Shown here in pieces: positions 26,208-37,697 of a stretch of 64,000 bases of DNA (positions are counted from its first letter, which is position 1; each line of letters opens with the position of its first letter). The translations under genes were made by a program, and so were the position numbers. The stretch spans positions 124,001 to 188,000 of the forward strand of contig WNNJ02000492.1 of NCBI GenBank assembly GCA_012934845.2, in the 5' to 3' direction. This stretch comes from Pomphorhynchus laevis. Lineage: Eukaryota > Acanthocephala > Palaeacanthocephala > Echinorhynchida > Pomphorhynchidae. The notes beneath the pieces are model-generated. The model worked only from the letters and a program-made list of their open reading frames with translations. It ran no database searches and was not told the DNA's origin.

Positions 26208-28627
26208 TCAAGGCGGACTATGGATTGGTAATCTCGAGATGAGGAGCTTGAGAAACCTTAGTCTTTGTTCTGGGGGACGTCCTCGTGAAAAGAAGACTAA
26301 TCCCGAGATAGCCCAAGTACCCCAGAGGCGCACTTGGGTTATCCCATTCAATGACATATGCTGGGCCCGTTTCAGAGCCCACCTAGCTTTCTTCAGGATA
26401 CGTTTAAGTCTATCCAGGTCAGCTTTTGCCGACCAATTCACCGTAACGGTGAACCCCAGATATTTTACTCGACTCGTGAAGATGGGGAGTGGTTGATGCT
26501 GCAAAATGGAGGAGAGTGCAGAGAGTGCTAGTCTCTTAAGTTTCTTTTTGGTGGCAGGAACGCCATTAAAGACTACCACCTGTGATTTAGAGGAGTTTAA
26601 AATAAGATTGGATAGGGTCAGCTGGTCTGTTAATCTTAAAAAGAAACGGCTGATGTCAGAGATTACATCTTTGCACCTGCGTCCAGAGAACAAGGCTGTG
26701 GTATCATCAGCATATACCACTAGATGTTGATCACGTTTAAAATGCTTGAATAGAACAATAGATGCAGCAACATATAAGATAGGAGAAAGTGGGGATCCTT
26801 GAGGTACTCCCGTAATAGGGTAGAACTGACGCGCATCAGGGTCGTCTTCATAGTAGAACCGCTTGGTGTACAGCAATATCTCCACCCTGTTAACAATTCT
26901 CGCAGGCAATCCGAGGGACCTGAGAGAGGAGATAACGAAGGGAATGGAGATCCGGTCAAATGCAGCTGAAAAATCAAGAAAAACAGCCACAGCAAGCTGA
27001 TGACTATTATCCTGACAAAACTGATGCACTTCACCAATTGCTGAATGATCAGAGCGCCCTTTGACAAACCCATGAAAACTCGGTGGGATCAAATTACGCC
27101 TACATAAATGAACGCGGATTCTACGCGCAAGCGCTTTCTCGTAGATGGATATGAGGGCGTTTTGAATCGAGATGGGCCGCAGATCTTTAGGACAAGTGAT
27201 TAATCTCTTTTTAGGTAAAAAAAACTCGACGGCTGATGTTGATTTCCGCTATGTCAGACGGGGAGGCTAATAGCATTGTGATGGCGACCTTATTTCTCTG
27301 ATTGTTTGTCAAAAGCTGACAGACACGAGTGGTGAGTGGCGCGTGGGATTTGGAGGTGCCCGGGAGTGATCCCCAGGAGTTAAGGATATCTGTAACAGAT
27401 AAGTCCCTACTCCTGAAGTCACACCAAGGCGGGATTGGTTGGGGAGAATGAGTGGCTCCATAATTATGTAAGGAAAGTGACTCCTCTAAAACTTTGTCAA
27501 GGCCTATGCTACCAATCCAAACCAAGGCTCTATCCTTCCAGCAAACAAACTTCTCCTTCTTGAATATCTTCCAGAAGGAAGCCTGAGAAGGGTTTAGGCG
27601 AGCAATGCTTGCCCTATCCCTGCTCAGCTGGAGCCTATATCTAGAGCTCCAATATTCATTCGAGAGGATATGTCTGGCGGAAACAGAGAGATTGGGAAGG
27701 TGTAACATTTTAGCTAGGACCTTGAGCTTTGTTGGAGTAGGATTGTATATTCGACCTTTATAGGTAGTCGAAAGGATCGCGGTAGCTTGCGATGAGAGGT
27801 AGGAATTAAATTCGGTCAAACTCTCAATTCCAATTCTGGGGAAGAGTTGGATAGCTGCCTGAAAGAACACCACTCTAATAGAGTTAAATTGAAACCTTCT
27901 AAGCAACGTATCGTCCTCTAGCCTCCAGCGAATCAGGTCATGAGAGGTGGTCTGTTGTTGACGCGACTGCTCGGTGCAAATGGGTTTCAACAACCACATC
28001 TTATGTAGCAGTAATATGTCGAGGAGAGAATTTGTTGTAGAGCAATGAAAGGTTGGGGAAGGTGGTTTATGAATAAGATAGCCGATCCTTGCTCTTCGGA
28101 GTGCTGCATTAATCCAACGACCAGTTCTGTCGTTGAAGTCACCAAGTAACATGTCATAACCGCTCCCCAGTATTTGATCCAGGAGGTCACGGTTCTTGTG
28201 AATTTCTCCTGGCCGAATATAGACATTGGCTATGCTTATACGCTTACCGTTCTTACAAAGTGATATAGCTAAACAAGATAGGGCTGGACAAGAGTAGTTT
28301 AATAGGAGGGATGATCTTAATGCGCTTTTTACTAGGGTTAAAAGACCTTTAGATGAAGAGGAGTGAGGGGGTTATGTAAGGAGTAAAGTGGGTGTATATG
28401 TGCTTAGGGATAAATCGAGTAATATCCTGGGGGAGACGGATAGACCGCGTCTCCTGAAGGACTATAACATCTGCATCTCTACCAGATAGAAGGCTAAGGG
28501 CGGAAGCACCTCCCGAATTCCACTGAAGGATATTCAGTGAAAAAGGTCCTTGATTACTTCCCATTGCGTAAGTGTTACCGAAGTGGGACGCCCTCCACCT
28601 AGTCGCAACTAGAGGCGGAAAGGTCAC
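26208..28627 (-). pseudogene. LINE A ORF2 (endonuclease-RT), broken
   Basis: Pieces in order: 28627-28349 (LQWNSGGASAL, VIVLQETRS), 28226-27987 and 28152-27211 (endonuclease C-part, linker), 27092-26208 (RT with YADDT). Frames change between pieces. Overlapping plus-strand frames are shadows. Confidence 0.8.
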
Positions 28628-28744
28628 CTTTACCGCTTCCCGTCACGACAAATGGAGTCGCTTGCCCACGGGCGATATCTTCATTTCCCTCGTTAGCCAT
28701 AGCCCAGATCGAATCCTTCCGAGCAAGCTTCAGAGCGGCTATGC

Positions 28745-29802
28745 TCAGCGCTGACCGTTTCGTTTCTTAGATTTTGGTGGTTTCTTAATATTGTTGGTCT
28801 TCCTAGAAGGAGGAGAACAGAAGGATTCCGCTAATTGACCCACCAACTTTTGGACCAATTTTTCAAGTTGAATCATTGATGCCTGATGCTGCATTTCAAT
28901 AAGTTTAAGAATTTCCGTGTCCGGCATCCTGTCGTCTTTCTTCTTAGACGAGACAGCTTTCACGAAGCTAGTCGGTTTTGCTGTCACACCCCTGTGTCTC
29001 TTTTGATACGCTTTAAAGATTTTACACTTTTTTGACCATGCGGGGTGCTCACCACCGCAGTTTGCGCAAAATGGCTTACTTTCGCACTTCTCAGGATGTA
29101 TAGCAGTTGTACCACACACGCCGCACTTATGTGGTAAAGAACATCCAGTGGACCAATGCCCCCACTGATGACAATTGTTGCAGTGAGGGTACGTTAGTGA
29201 GTCGGTTTCGATTATTGAAAATCTCAAATTATACCCCATAAAAGGATTGCATGTTGAAATCGATAGTTTTAGAGCTTCATCAACCGGGGCATTGCAGAAC
29301 GCCACGGGAATGGGGAAGCCTTTAATCCCTTTTATAAAGCGCACGTTAGAGATTTTGTAATCAGTTTCTAGGGCTGATATATCTTCTTCTGAAATGTACG
29401 TGGGCATATTATTTATCTTTATTGTTGCCAGGATTGGTTTGGAAGCAATTATACCTTGTTCCGAATGCTCTTTTTTAAAGTAGTCTACGTACGACATTGC
29501 GAGATCAGGAGTGCAGAATGAGATTTTAATCTCAGATTCGTAATATTTAATCGCATTTAACAATACTCTTTTTTAAATCGATGGGCAAAGCCTCTTATAA
29601 AAACATTGAACATGTTCTGCCTTTCCAGAGGCACCAAAATTACGATAATCACCAGGTTGGATAATTTTGGTACCGGGGGAAGTTCACCCTCCGGAATATA
29701 TTCAAGAGAAGCTAAATCTCGACTTACCTCGTTTATTGCATTGGCAGGAAAATTAGTTTTCATTGAGTTCTTTGAACGCTCCGACATGCTAAATTTACTC
29801 AT
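28745..29802 (-). pseudogene. LINE A ORF1 (zinc-knuckle RNA-binding protein), frameshifted
   Basis: The N-terminal 81 codons (29802-29557) and the next 272 (29563-28745) are in different frames with a 7-base overlap, so one frameshift splits the protein. The second part has an RRM-like region, then three Cys/His knuckles around residues 127-185 and a Lys-rich tail. Function in this family: binds LINE RNA and aids target-primed reverse transcription. Confidence 0.8.
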
Positions 29803-29968
29803 GAATTTTTTCGAACAATAAAGTGCAGCAATAATAATAATAATAATAAAGATTTTCTTAATAACAAATAATACATGGTGAAGGAATAAATAAATGTCAG
29901 ATCAGTTCCAAGATAAACAAAAGAAATAACAAGACAGCACGTGTTAGTCTTCTTCAATGTTCAAGGCA

Positions 29969-32422
29969 TCAAATCCAGGGGGATCTGAGCCCCCCCCAAC
30001 CGATCCAACACGCCGCCTTCCGACTGAACCACCCGGGGTCTTTCACCCCCCGAAGAATCCAATCGGCGCGAACTATGCTGGGTAAACGAGAGACGAGGAG
30101 CTTAAGAAACCTTAGCCTTTGCTCTGGGGGACGTCCTCTTGAGAAAAAGACTAGTCCCGAGATAGCCCAGGTACCCCAAAGGCGTACCTGGGTTTTCCCT
30201 TTCAATGACAGATGCTGAGCCCGTTTCAGAGCCCACCTAGCTTTCCTCAGGATACGTTTAAGTCTATCCAGGTCAGCTTTCGCCGACCAGTTCACCGTAA
30301 CGGTGAACCCCAGGTATTTTACCCGACATGTGAAGGTGGGGAGTGGTTCAGAGGCAAATATGGAGGAAAGTGCTGAGAGTGCTAATCTCTTAAGTTTTTT
30401 CTTTGTTGCAGTGGTGCCATGAAAGACAACCGCCTGCGATTTGGCGGAGTTTAAAATAAGATTGGATTTGGGTAACTGGTCTTTTAATCTTAAAAAGAAG
30501 CGGCTGATGTCAGAAACTACGTCTTTACACCTGTGTCCAGAGAACAGGGCTGTGGTGTCATCAGCATACACCACAAGACGTTGTTCGCGCTTAAATATTT
30601 TGAATAGATTAATGGAGGCAGCAAGATATAAGATAGGAGAAAGAGGTGAACCTTGAGGCACACCTGTAATAGGGTAAAACTGACGCGCATCAGGGTCGTC
30701 TTCATAATAAAACCGCTTGGTGTACAGCAGAATCTCCACCCTGTTCACAATTCTCGCAGGCAACCCGAGGGACCTAAGAGAAGAGATCACAAAAGGAATG
30801 GAGATGCGGTCAAATGCAGCAGAAAAGTCAAGGAAAATAGCCACAACTAGACGATGGCTATTCTCCCGACAAAACTGCTCCAACTCACCTACTGCCGAAT
30901 GGACCGAGCGACCTTTGACGAACCCATGAAAACCTGGAGGGATCAAATTTCGCCTACTTAAATGGTCGCGGATTTTACGCGCAAGCGCTTTTTCGTAAAT
31001 CGACACGAGGGAATTTTGAATCGAAATGGGTCGCAGGTCTTTAGGACATGAGCAGGATTTTTTCTTAGGAATAAAAACACGCTTACTAATATTGATGCCT
31101 GCTACATCAGATGGGGAGGCTAAAAGCATTGTTACGGCCACCTCTCTTCTCTGATCAGCTGTCAAAAGCTGACAGACCCGAGAAGAAAGTGGAACGACGG
31201 ATTTGGAGGTGCCCGGGAGTGGACCCCAGGAGTTAAGAATATCCGTAACAGATAGATCCCTACTCCTGAAGTTACACCAAGGCGGGATTGGTTGAGGTGA
31301 TTGAGTGGCTCCATAGTTGTGTAGGGCTAGTGACTCCTCCAAAACTTTATCAAGGCCTACATTCCCTATCCAACTCAATGCTCTATCCTTCCAGCAAACA
31401 AACTTCTCCTTCTTGAAAATCTTCCAAAAGGAAGACTGAGAAGGATTAAGGCGAGCGATACTCGTCCTATCCCTACTCAGCTGGAACCTGTATCTGGTGC
31501 TCCAGTATTCATTCGAGAGGGCCTGTTTGGCGGAAGCAGAGAGATTAGGGAGGTTCAGTAATTTTGCTAGGACCTTGAGTTTCGTCGGAGTGGGATTGTA
31601 TATACGACCTTTATAGGTAGTCGATAGAATCGCGGTAGCTTGCGAAAAGAGGTAGGTATTAAATTCGGTCAGACTCTCATTTCCTATTCGGGGAAAGAGT
31701 TGGATAGCCGCCTGAAAGAAGGCCACTCTGATCGGATCAAAGTGAAACCTTCTGCGAAGCAACATATCTTCCTCAATTCTCCAACGAATTAGGTCATGAG
31801 AGGTGGACAATTGCTGGCGCGACTGCTCCGTGCAGAGGGGTTTTAACAGCCACCTCGAGTGAAGCAGTAAAATGTCGAGGATAGAATTTGTTGATGTGCA
31901 ATGAAAGGTAGGGGATGGGGGTTTGTGAATAAGATAACCGTTCCTGGCTCTGCGAAGCGCTGCATTGATCCAACGACCAGTTCTGTCGTTGAAATCCCCA
32001 AGTATCATGTCATAACTGCTGTCAATAATACTATCCAGGAGATCACGGTTCTTGTGAATTTCCCCTGGACGGATGTAGACATTGGCTAGACTGAGGCGTT
32101 TACCGTTTTTACTAAGTGAAACTACTAAACAAGACATGGCTGGACATGAGTAGTTTAATAGGAGGGAGGACCTTAAGGAGCACTTAACTAAGGTCAAGAG
32201 TCCTTGAGATGAAGAGGAGTGAGGTGGGGCTAAGTACGGAGTATAGTGGGAACATATATGCTTTGGGATAAATCGAGTAATGTCCTGGGGAAGACGGATA
32301 GACCGCGTCTCCTGAAGCACTATAACATCTGCATCTCTACCAGATAAAAGTCTGAGGGCAGAAGCACCTCCCGAATTCCACTGAAGGACATTCAGTGAAA
32401 AAGGCTCACGAGTACTCTGCAT
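29969..32422 (-). CDS. LINE B ORF2, 817-aa endonuclease-reverse transcriptase
   Basis: Starts MQSTREPFSLNVLQWNSGG. The N-terminal AP-type endonuclease (about residues 1-220) shows LQWN, VIVLQETRS, NVYIRPG and LGDFNDRTGRW. The usual SDH box appears as TSHDLIRW, shared by the sister copies. The central RT has FLDFSAAFDRI, GVPQGSPLSP and VVYADDTTALF. The C-terminal thumb contains LGFTVTVNWSAKADLDRLK. No RNase H is visible, as in jockey. The enzyme nicks DNA and copies the element RNA at the nick. All RT motifs are intact, so the copy may be competent. Confidence 0.85.
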   Translation of the reverse strand: MQSTREPFSLNVLQWNSGGASALRLLSGRDADVIVLQETRSIRLPQDITRFIPKHICSHYTPYLAPPHSSSSQGLLTLVKCSLRSSLLLNYSCPAMSCLVVSLSKNGKRLSLANVYIRPGEIHKNRDLLDSIIDSSYDMILGDFNDRTGRWINAALRRARNGYLIHKPPSPTFHCTSTNSILDILLLHSRWLLKPLCTEQSRQQLSTSHDLIRWRIEEDMLLRRRFHFDPIRVAFFQAAIQLFPRIGNESLTEFNTYLFSQATAILSTTYKGRIYNPTPTKLKVLAKLLNLPNLSASAKQALSNEYWSTRYRFQLSRDRTSIARLNPSQSSFWKIFKKEKFVCWKDRALSWIGNVGLDKVLEESLALHNYGATQSPQPIPPWCNFRSRDLSVTDILNSWGPLPGTSKSVVPLSSRVCQLLTADQRREVAVTMLLASPSDVAGINISKRVFIPKKKSCSCPKDLRPISIQNSLVSIYEKALARKIRDHLSRRNLIPPGFHGFVKGRSVHSAVGELEQFCRENSHRLVVAIFLDFSAAFDRISIPFVISSLRSLGLPARIVNRVEILLYTKRFYYEDDPDARQFYPITGVPQGSPLSPILYLAASINLFKIFKREQRLVVYADDTTALFSGHRCKDVVSDISRFFLRLKDQLPKSNLILNSAKSQAVVFHGTTATKKKLKRLALSALSSIFASEPLPTFTCRVKYLGFTVTVNWSAKADLDRLKRILRKARWALKRAQHLSLKGKTQVRLWGTWAISGLVFFSRGRPPEQRLRFLKLLVSRLPSIVRADWILRGVKDPGWFSRKAACWIGWGGLRSPWI

Positions 32423-32455
32423 TGTGATGGATTAGTTGGATGGGGGATTGCCTAC

Positions 32456-33685
32456 CTAGACAGAGCTAGGTGCAGGAAGGTTTCCCTTCCCGCCACCAGC
32501 TCCGTCCAGGGTAGGTACTTGCCCCTGGGCAGCATCTTCATTTCCCCTTCTAGCCTTAGACTTTAATAGTTTCCCAATATTTAAGGGTTGGATGGGAGGA
32601 TTGGCCGAAGCCCCCCTTTTCTTTGAAGGCGGTATTACTGCATTAATCGGAACAGACGGTGCCGTGAGGAGGGCACCGAGCAGAGACTTGACTAATTCCT
32701 CAGCCTGTTTCTTATTCACAGCGGCACGGATGTCTATGGCTCTAAAGATGTCGGCGTCCGTCATTCTTGACCCGACGTTAGAAGGCAGGGCAGCTGCTTC
32801 GGAAAAAGAGGCCGGCTTCTTGGTAGCTGTTGAACAGAATTTGTTGGCGTGATCTTTGAAGACGTTACACCTCCTGCTCCAAGCAGGGTGACACCCCCCA
32901 CAGTTGGAGCAGGAAAGGAGGGCCGAGCATTTACAGCCGTCCATTACGGCTGGGCAGGATAAGGAGCTACACACCCCACATGTAGTCGGTAAGGTGCAGC
33001 TGGAAGCCCAATGCCCCCACTTATGGCACCGACTACAATGGGGGTAAGTAAATTCTTCCCTGCCAACTATTTTAAAGGATAAATTGAAGCCCAAAAGTGG
33101 GTTATTAGCAGATCTGACGAGTAACTCAGCTTGATCAATTGCCGCAGAACCGAAAGCGATCGTTAAGGGGAAGCCATTCTTTCCCATAAGTTGACGAAAA
33201 CTGGAAATATTGAACTTACTTTTTAGTAATGCAATATCCTCATTTTCAAGGTGGGCCGGGAGATTCGATATTTTGACCGAGGCCATGATTGGTTTTTGTT
33301 CAAACGATCCAAATTCGGACAAATTGGATTCAAAAAATACAGCATATCTTTTAAGATCCTCAGGCGAGGCGAAAGAAATTTTTATTTCTGATTCACTGTA
33401 TCGAACACAGTTAAAAACAACTCTATTTTTAAGTTCAGTAGAAAATTTCCTTAGGAAAATATTAAATAATGAATGTCTAGCAACGGGCTTTGATATCTTT
33501 ATAATACCCAAATTTGTAAGTTTGGGAATGGGTGGAAGTAACCCTTCATCGTCACAAACAATAGAAACAGAACTAACCTTTTGCTTGCAGTGTGTATTAT
33601 CTGAGAATACCTGATATTTTTCGTTGAATTTTGATTTTTCGTAAGGAATTTTGCTGGAATTGCAATTGCTTTGAACCTCCGACAT
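32456..33685 (-). CDS. LINE B ORF1, 409-aa zinc-knuckle RNA-binding protein
   Basis: Complete frame from ATG (MSEVQSNCNSSK). Residues about 95-210 look RRM-like (SEIKISF, IMASVKISNLPAHL). Three Cys/His clusters follow: CSRCHKWGHWASSC, CGVCSSLSC, and CSNCGGCHPAWSRRC. The C-terminus is basic and Gly/Pro-rich. In jockey/I-type LINEs this protein coats the element RNA and accompanies the ORF2 enzyme to the target. Plus-strand frames over it are shadows. Confidence 0.85.
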   Translation of the reverse strand: MSEVQSNCNSSKIPYEKSKFNEKYQVFSDNTHCKQKVSSVSIVCDDEGLLPPIPKLTNLGIIKISKPVARHSLFNIFLRKFSTELKNRVVFNCVRYSESEIKISFASPEDLKRYAVFFESNLSEFGSFEQKPIMASVKISNLPAHLENEDIALLKSKFNISSFRQLMGKNGFPLTIAFGSAAIDQAELLVRSANNPLLGFNLSFKIVGREEFTYPHCSRCHKWGHWASSCTLPTTCGVCSSLSCPAVMDGCKCSALLSCSNCGGCHPAWSRRCNVFKDHANKFCSTATKKPASFSEAAALPSNVGSRMTDADIFRAIDIRAAVNKKQAEELVKSLLGALLTAPSVPINAVIPPSKKRGASANPPIQPLNIGKLLKSKARRGNEDAAQGQVPTLDGAGGGKGNLPAPSSV

Positions 33686-33742
33686 GTTATGAAAAAACTA
33701 CTGAAAACTATTGAGCAATTTTACAAAAGTGGTGCAGCAATG

Positions 33743-33839
33743 AATACAGTACTATGTGTAATGAAAATAGTCATCAGTGAATTTTATTGTGGAATACCCC
33801 TATGCTGTTTGCTACTCAGCATTTTACCGATCTTGAGTA
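33743..33839 (-). mobile_element. LINE copy D, left segment (end of ORF1)
   Basis: On the minus strand this reads KIGKMLSSKQ, matching NIGKLLKSKA near the C-terminus of copy B ORF1. It continues the ORF1 of the segment at 37698-38720 once copy C is set aside. No ORF2 follows; copy B begins directly. Confidence 0.65.
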
Positions 33840-36800
33840 AAAAATTTACCATCGATGCTTCAAACAACTTACAAAATCAAGCTAATATGGAACGGAACTC
33901 AGGTATTTCCAATGTAACATCGAATTTTCAAGCCAAAGAAAACAAGGTTAGTCCTATTTCGTCTAATTTTTTAATCTCAAGCACGGATGGAGAACTCCCT
34001 CCTTGCCTAAAGTGGTGAATCTGGTAATAATCAGACTTCTTCAACCATTTGAAAGGAAGAATCTTTTCAATATTTTTCTGAGAGTTTACAAGCTCTTATA
34101 AGAAGAGAATTCTATTTAATTCGATAAAATATTTAGATTCCGAAATCCGGGTTTCTTTCAGCTCTCCAGATCTGGCAGCATCGTACCTAGAATTTTTCGA
34201 AACACACCTAAAAGAATTTGGGTCAACTACTTACAGGCCTATTCAGGCGACTCTGAAAATTAATAATTTTCCGCCCTTCGCAACGGAGGAAGATATCATT
34301 GCTCTCACATCTGAGTTCAAAATTCATAATATTCGCCCAATCCTGGGCAAGAAAGGCCAGACTATACCAATAGCATTCTGTTCTACCGCAGTCGATCAGG
34401 CGGAATGTCTGGCTAAAAGCAAATGTAACCCCTTTCTGGGGTACAATCTTTCTTTCAATATCGTAGATGCTGATGACTTAACATACCCCCATTGCAATGG
34501 GTGCCACCTCTGGGGGCACTGGTCCTCGAACTGTACTAGGCCCCATACGTGTGGGGTTTGCAGCTCTTCCGAAGTCCATTAGGGGAAATGTTCTCTCCCC
34601 CCTCTGTGTTCCAATTGTGGTGGTCAGCACCCGGCCTGGTCTAGAAGATGTCCTATCTTCAAAGAATACAAATTAAGGCATTGTGGGGCACCGGTCAAAC
34701 CGGCCCACTTTGCCGCTGCCAGCTTATCCAATTCAAACGGTTATGGTATGTCGGACACCGACATTTTCAAAATTGTTGACGCGAGACTACAGATATATAA
34801 AGACGTGATTCGAGCCTTAACGAACCATCTGATAGCGAAATTCGAGGAGTCCCGTTCTCCTCCATCGACGATTCTTACCTCTTCAAAGAGAGCCCCCGTT
34901 CTAAGAAGAGATCATCTTCTAAACAAAAGTTGGCTTCCTTGAAGTTGGCAAAGAAAGATGATATATGCTGGGAGTTGTTGGCCTCAAAGGGAGATGAAGA
35001 TAATGCCGGTGGGCAAGTGTCTTCTCCTGGTAGGGCTGGGAGTGAGAAGGGCAACTTTCTCTCTCCTAGTTTCTGCTAGGAGGTAGGCATCCCACTCCAG
35101 CTGTCGTAACACAATGCAAAGTAGTCAAGAGCCTTTTTCACTGGATATACTTTAGTGGAATTCGGGATGTGCTTCTGCCCTTAGCCTTCTATCTGGTAGA
35201 GATGCGGATGTTATAGTCCTTCAGGAGACGCGGTCTATCCGTATCCCCCAGGACATTACTCGATTTATCCCCAAGCATATTTACACCCACTTCACTCCGT
35301 ACATAACCCCTCCTCACGCCTCTTCATCTCAAGGTCTTTTAACCCTAGTTAAATGCTCCTTAAGATCATCCCTTCTTTTAAACTATTCTTGTCCAGCCCT
35401 GTCTTGTTTAGCTGTTTTACTTTGTAAGAATGGTAAACGTATCAGCATAGCCAATATCTATATTAGGCCAGGGGAAATTCACAAGAACCGTGATCTCCTG
35501 GACCGTATCTTGGGTAGTGGCTATGACATGTTACTCGGTGACTTCAACGACAGAACTGGTCGTTGGATTAATGCAGCACTCCGCAGAGCCAGGAACGATT
35601 ACCTTATTCACAAACCACCGTCCCCAACTTTTCATTGCTCAACAACTAATTCTCTCCTCGACATATTACTGCTTCATAAGATGTGGTTGTTGAAACCCAT
35701 CTGTACTGAGCAGTCGCGCCAAAAACAGACCATCTCTCATGACCTAACTCGTTGGCGGATAGAGGAAGATACGTTACTTAGAAGGAGGTTTCACTTTGAT
35801 CCCATCAGAGTGGCTTTCTTTCAGGCGGCTATCCAACACTTCCCCAGAATTGTTAATGAGAATTTGACCGAATTTAATTCCTTCCTCTCCTCGCAAGCTA
35901 CCGCGTTTCTTTCGACTACCTATAAAGGTCATATTTACAATCCCACTCCAACAAAACTCAAGGTTTTGGCTAAAATGCTACGTCTTCCCAATGTATCTGT
36001 TTCCGCCAGGCAGGCCATCTCGAATGAATACAGGAGCACTAGATATAGGTTCCAGCTGAGCAGGGATAAGGCGAACATCGCTCACCTTAACCCTTCTCAG
36101 TCTTCCTTCTGGAAGATATTCAAGAAGGAGAAGTTTGTCTGTTGGAAGATAGAGCTTTGGGTTGGATTGGTAGTATAGGCCTTGATAATGTTTTGAAGGA
36201 GTCACTATCCCTACATAATTATGGAGCCACTCAATCTCCCCAACCAATCCCGCCTTGGGGTGACTTCAGGAGCAGGGACTTATCTGTTACAGATATCCTT
36301 AACTCCTGGGGGCCACTTCCGGGCACCTCTAAATCCGTCGCTCCACTATCTTCTCGAGTCTGTCAGCTTTTGACAGCCGATCAAAGAAGAGAAGTGGCCG
36401 TCACAATGCTTTTAGCCTCACCATCCGATGTAGCCGGCATCAATATTAGTCGTAGAATTTTCTTACCAAAGCATAGTCCGGTTTCATGTCCCAAAGATCT
36501 GCGTCCCATTTCGATTCAAAACTCCCTCATCTCCATCTACGAAAAAGCGCTTGCGCGTAGAATCCGCGACCATTTAAGTAGGCGTAATTTGATCCCACCG
36601 AGTTTTCACGGGCTTGTCAAGGGACGCTCGGTTCATTCAGCAATAGGTGAAGTGCATCAGTTTTGTAGGGATAATAGCCATCAACTAGCTGTGGCTGTTT
36701 TCCTTGACTTTTCTGCTGCATTTGACCGCATTTCCATTCCCTTTGTTATCTCCTCTCTCAGGTCCCTCGGGTTGCCTGCGAGAATTGTTAACAGGGTGGA

Positions 36801-37697
36801 GATATTACTGTTTGCCAAGAGGTTCTACTATGAAGACGACCCTGATGCGTGTCAGTTCTACCCTATTACAGGTGTGCCCCAAGGATCCCCACTTTCTCCT
36901 ATCTTATTTCTTGCTGCCTCCATTGTACTATTCAAGAATTTTAAACGTGATCAACATCTAGTGGTATACGCTGATAATACCACGGCCCTGTTCTCTGGAC
37001 GCAGGTGCAAAGATGTCGCTTCGAACATCAGCCGTTTCTTTTTAAGATTAACAGACCAGCTGACCCTATCCAATCTTATTTTAAATTCATCCAAATCGCA
37101 GGTAGTTGTCTTTCATGGCACCCCTGCGACAAAGAAAAAATTAAAGAGACTAGCATTCTCAGCTCTATCTTCTATATTGACTAATCAACCACCCCCTACC
37201 TTCACAAGTCGAGTCAAATACCTGGGGTTCACTGTTACGGTGAACTGGTCGGCGAAAGCTGACCTGGATAGACTTAAACGTATCCTGAAGAAAGCTAGGT
37301 GGGCCCTGAAACGGGCTCAGCATCTGTCGTTGAATGGGAAAACCCAAGTGCGCCTCTGGGGTACTTGGGCTATCTCGGGATTAGTCTTCTCTTCGAGAGG
37401 ACGTCCTCCAGAGCAAAGACTAAGGTTTCTCAAGCTCCTCATCTCGCGATTACCGCGCATAGTCAGCCTAGATTGGATTCTTCGGGGGTGATAGACCCCA
37501 GGTGGTTCATTCGAAGAGCGGCGTGTTGGATGTGCTGGAGGGCTTAGATCCCGCTGGACCTAAGGCCGTGACATCATTATGAAGACTAAATGCTATTATG
37601 AGTTGTCTTATTTGAACTGCATTTGTTTTTTTTTCTAATGTCTCTTTTCGTTATTTTTTAGTGATTGTTAGTTATTTAAGAAATTCCTTATTATTAT
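33840..37697 (+). mobile_element. LINE copy C, inserted in copy D
   Basis: Plus strand, near full length, flanked by the 11-base direct repeat GATCTTGAGTA (33829-33839 and 37698-37708). ORF1 (about 33860-35080) is broken by several stops and shifts but retains the knuckle region. ORF2 covers 35120-37490 with one clear frame change near 36150. The RT motif reads YADN instead of YADD, so a catalytic Asp is lost. The 3' tail is TTATTATTATG-like. Confidence 0.85.
35510..37491 (+). pseudogene. LINE C ORF2 (endonuclease C-part and RT), broken
   Basis: The frame 35510-36178 (GDFNDRTGRW, TISHDLTRW) overlaps a second frame, 36142-37491, carrying FLDFSAAFDRI, GVPQGSPLSP and YADNTTALF. A frameshift at the overlap and the Asp-to-Asn change show loss of function. 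Confidence 0.85.

Larger units (their letters stand above)
26095..29830 (-). mobile_element. LINE copy A (jockey/I-like), full length but broken
   Basis: Minus strand. The ORF1 part is 29802-28745 in two overlapping frames; it shows CNNCHQWGHWSTGC, a second Cys cluster and CANCGGEHPAWSKKC, the knuckle set of jockey/I-type ORF1 proteins. ORF2 follows: endonuclease (28627-27211, pieces, GDFNDRTGRW) and RT (27092-26208; FLDFSAAFDRI, GVPQGSPLSP, YADDT). It needs about four frame changes or stops to be bypassed, so it is inactive. The 5' end lies directly beside the 3' tail of copy B at 29831-29850. Confidence 0.85.
29831..33742 (-). mobile_element. LINE copy B, both ORFs open
   Basis: The best-preserved copy of the family. 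Minus strand: short 5' leader starting near TGCTGCACCAC, ORF1 (33685-32456), 33-base gap, ORF2 (32422-29969), a ~120-base 3' UTR and an (ATT)n tail at 29831-29850. No stop or frameshift interrupts either ORF. It sits in a head-to-tail array, with copy D upstream and copy A downstream. Confidence 0.85.

Noticed and set aside
26239-26730. Plus-strand frames over LINE A and similar ones over B, D and E
   Set aside because: Antisense shadows of the RT; the minus-strand products are recognisable.
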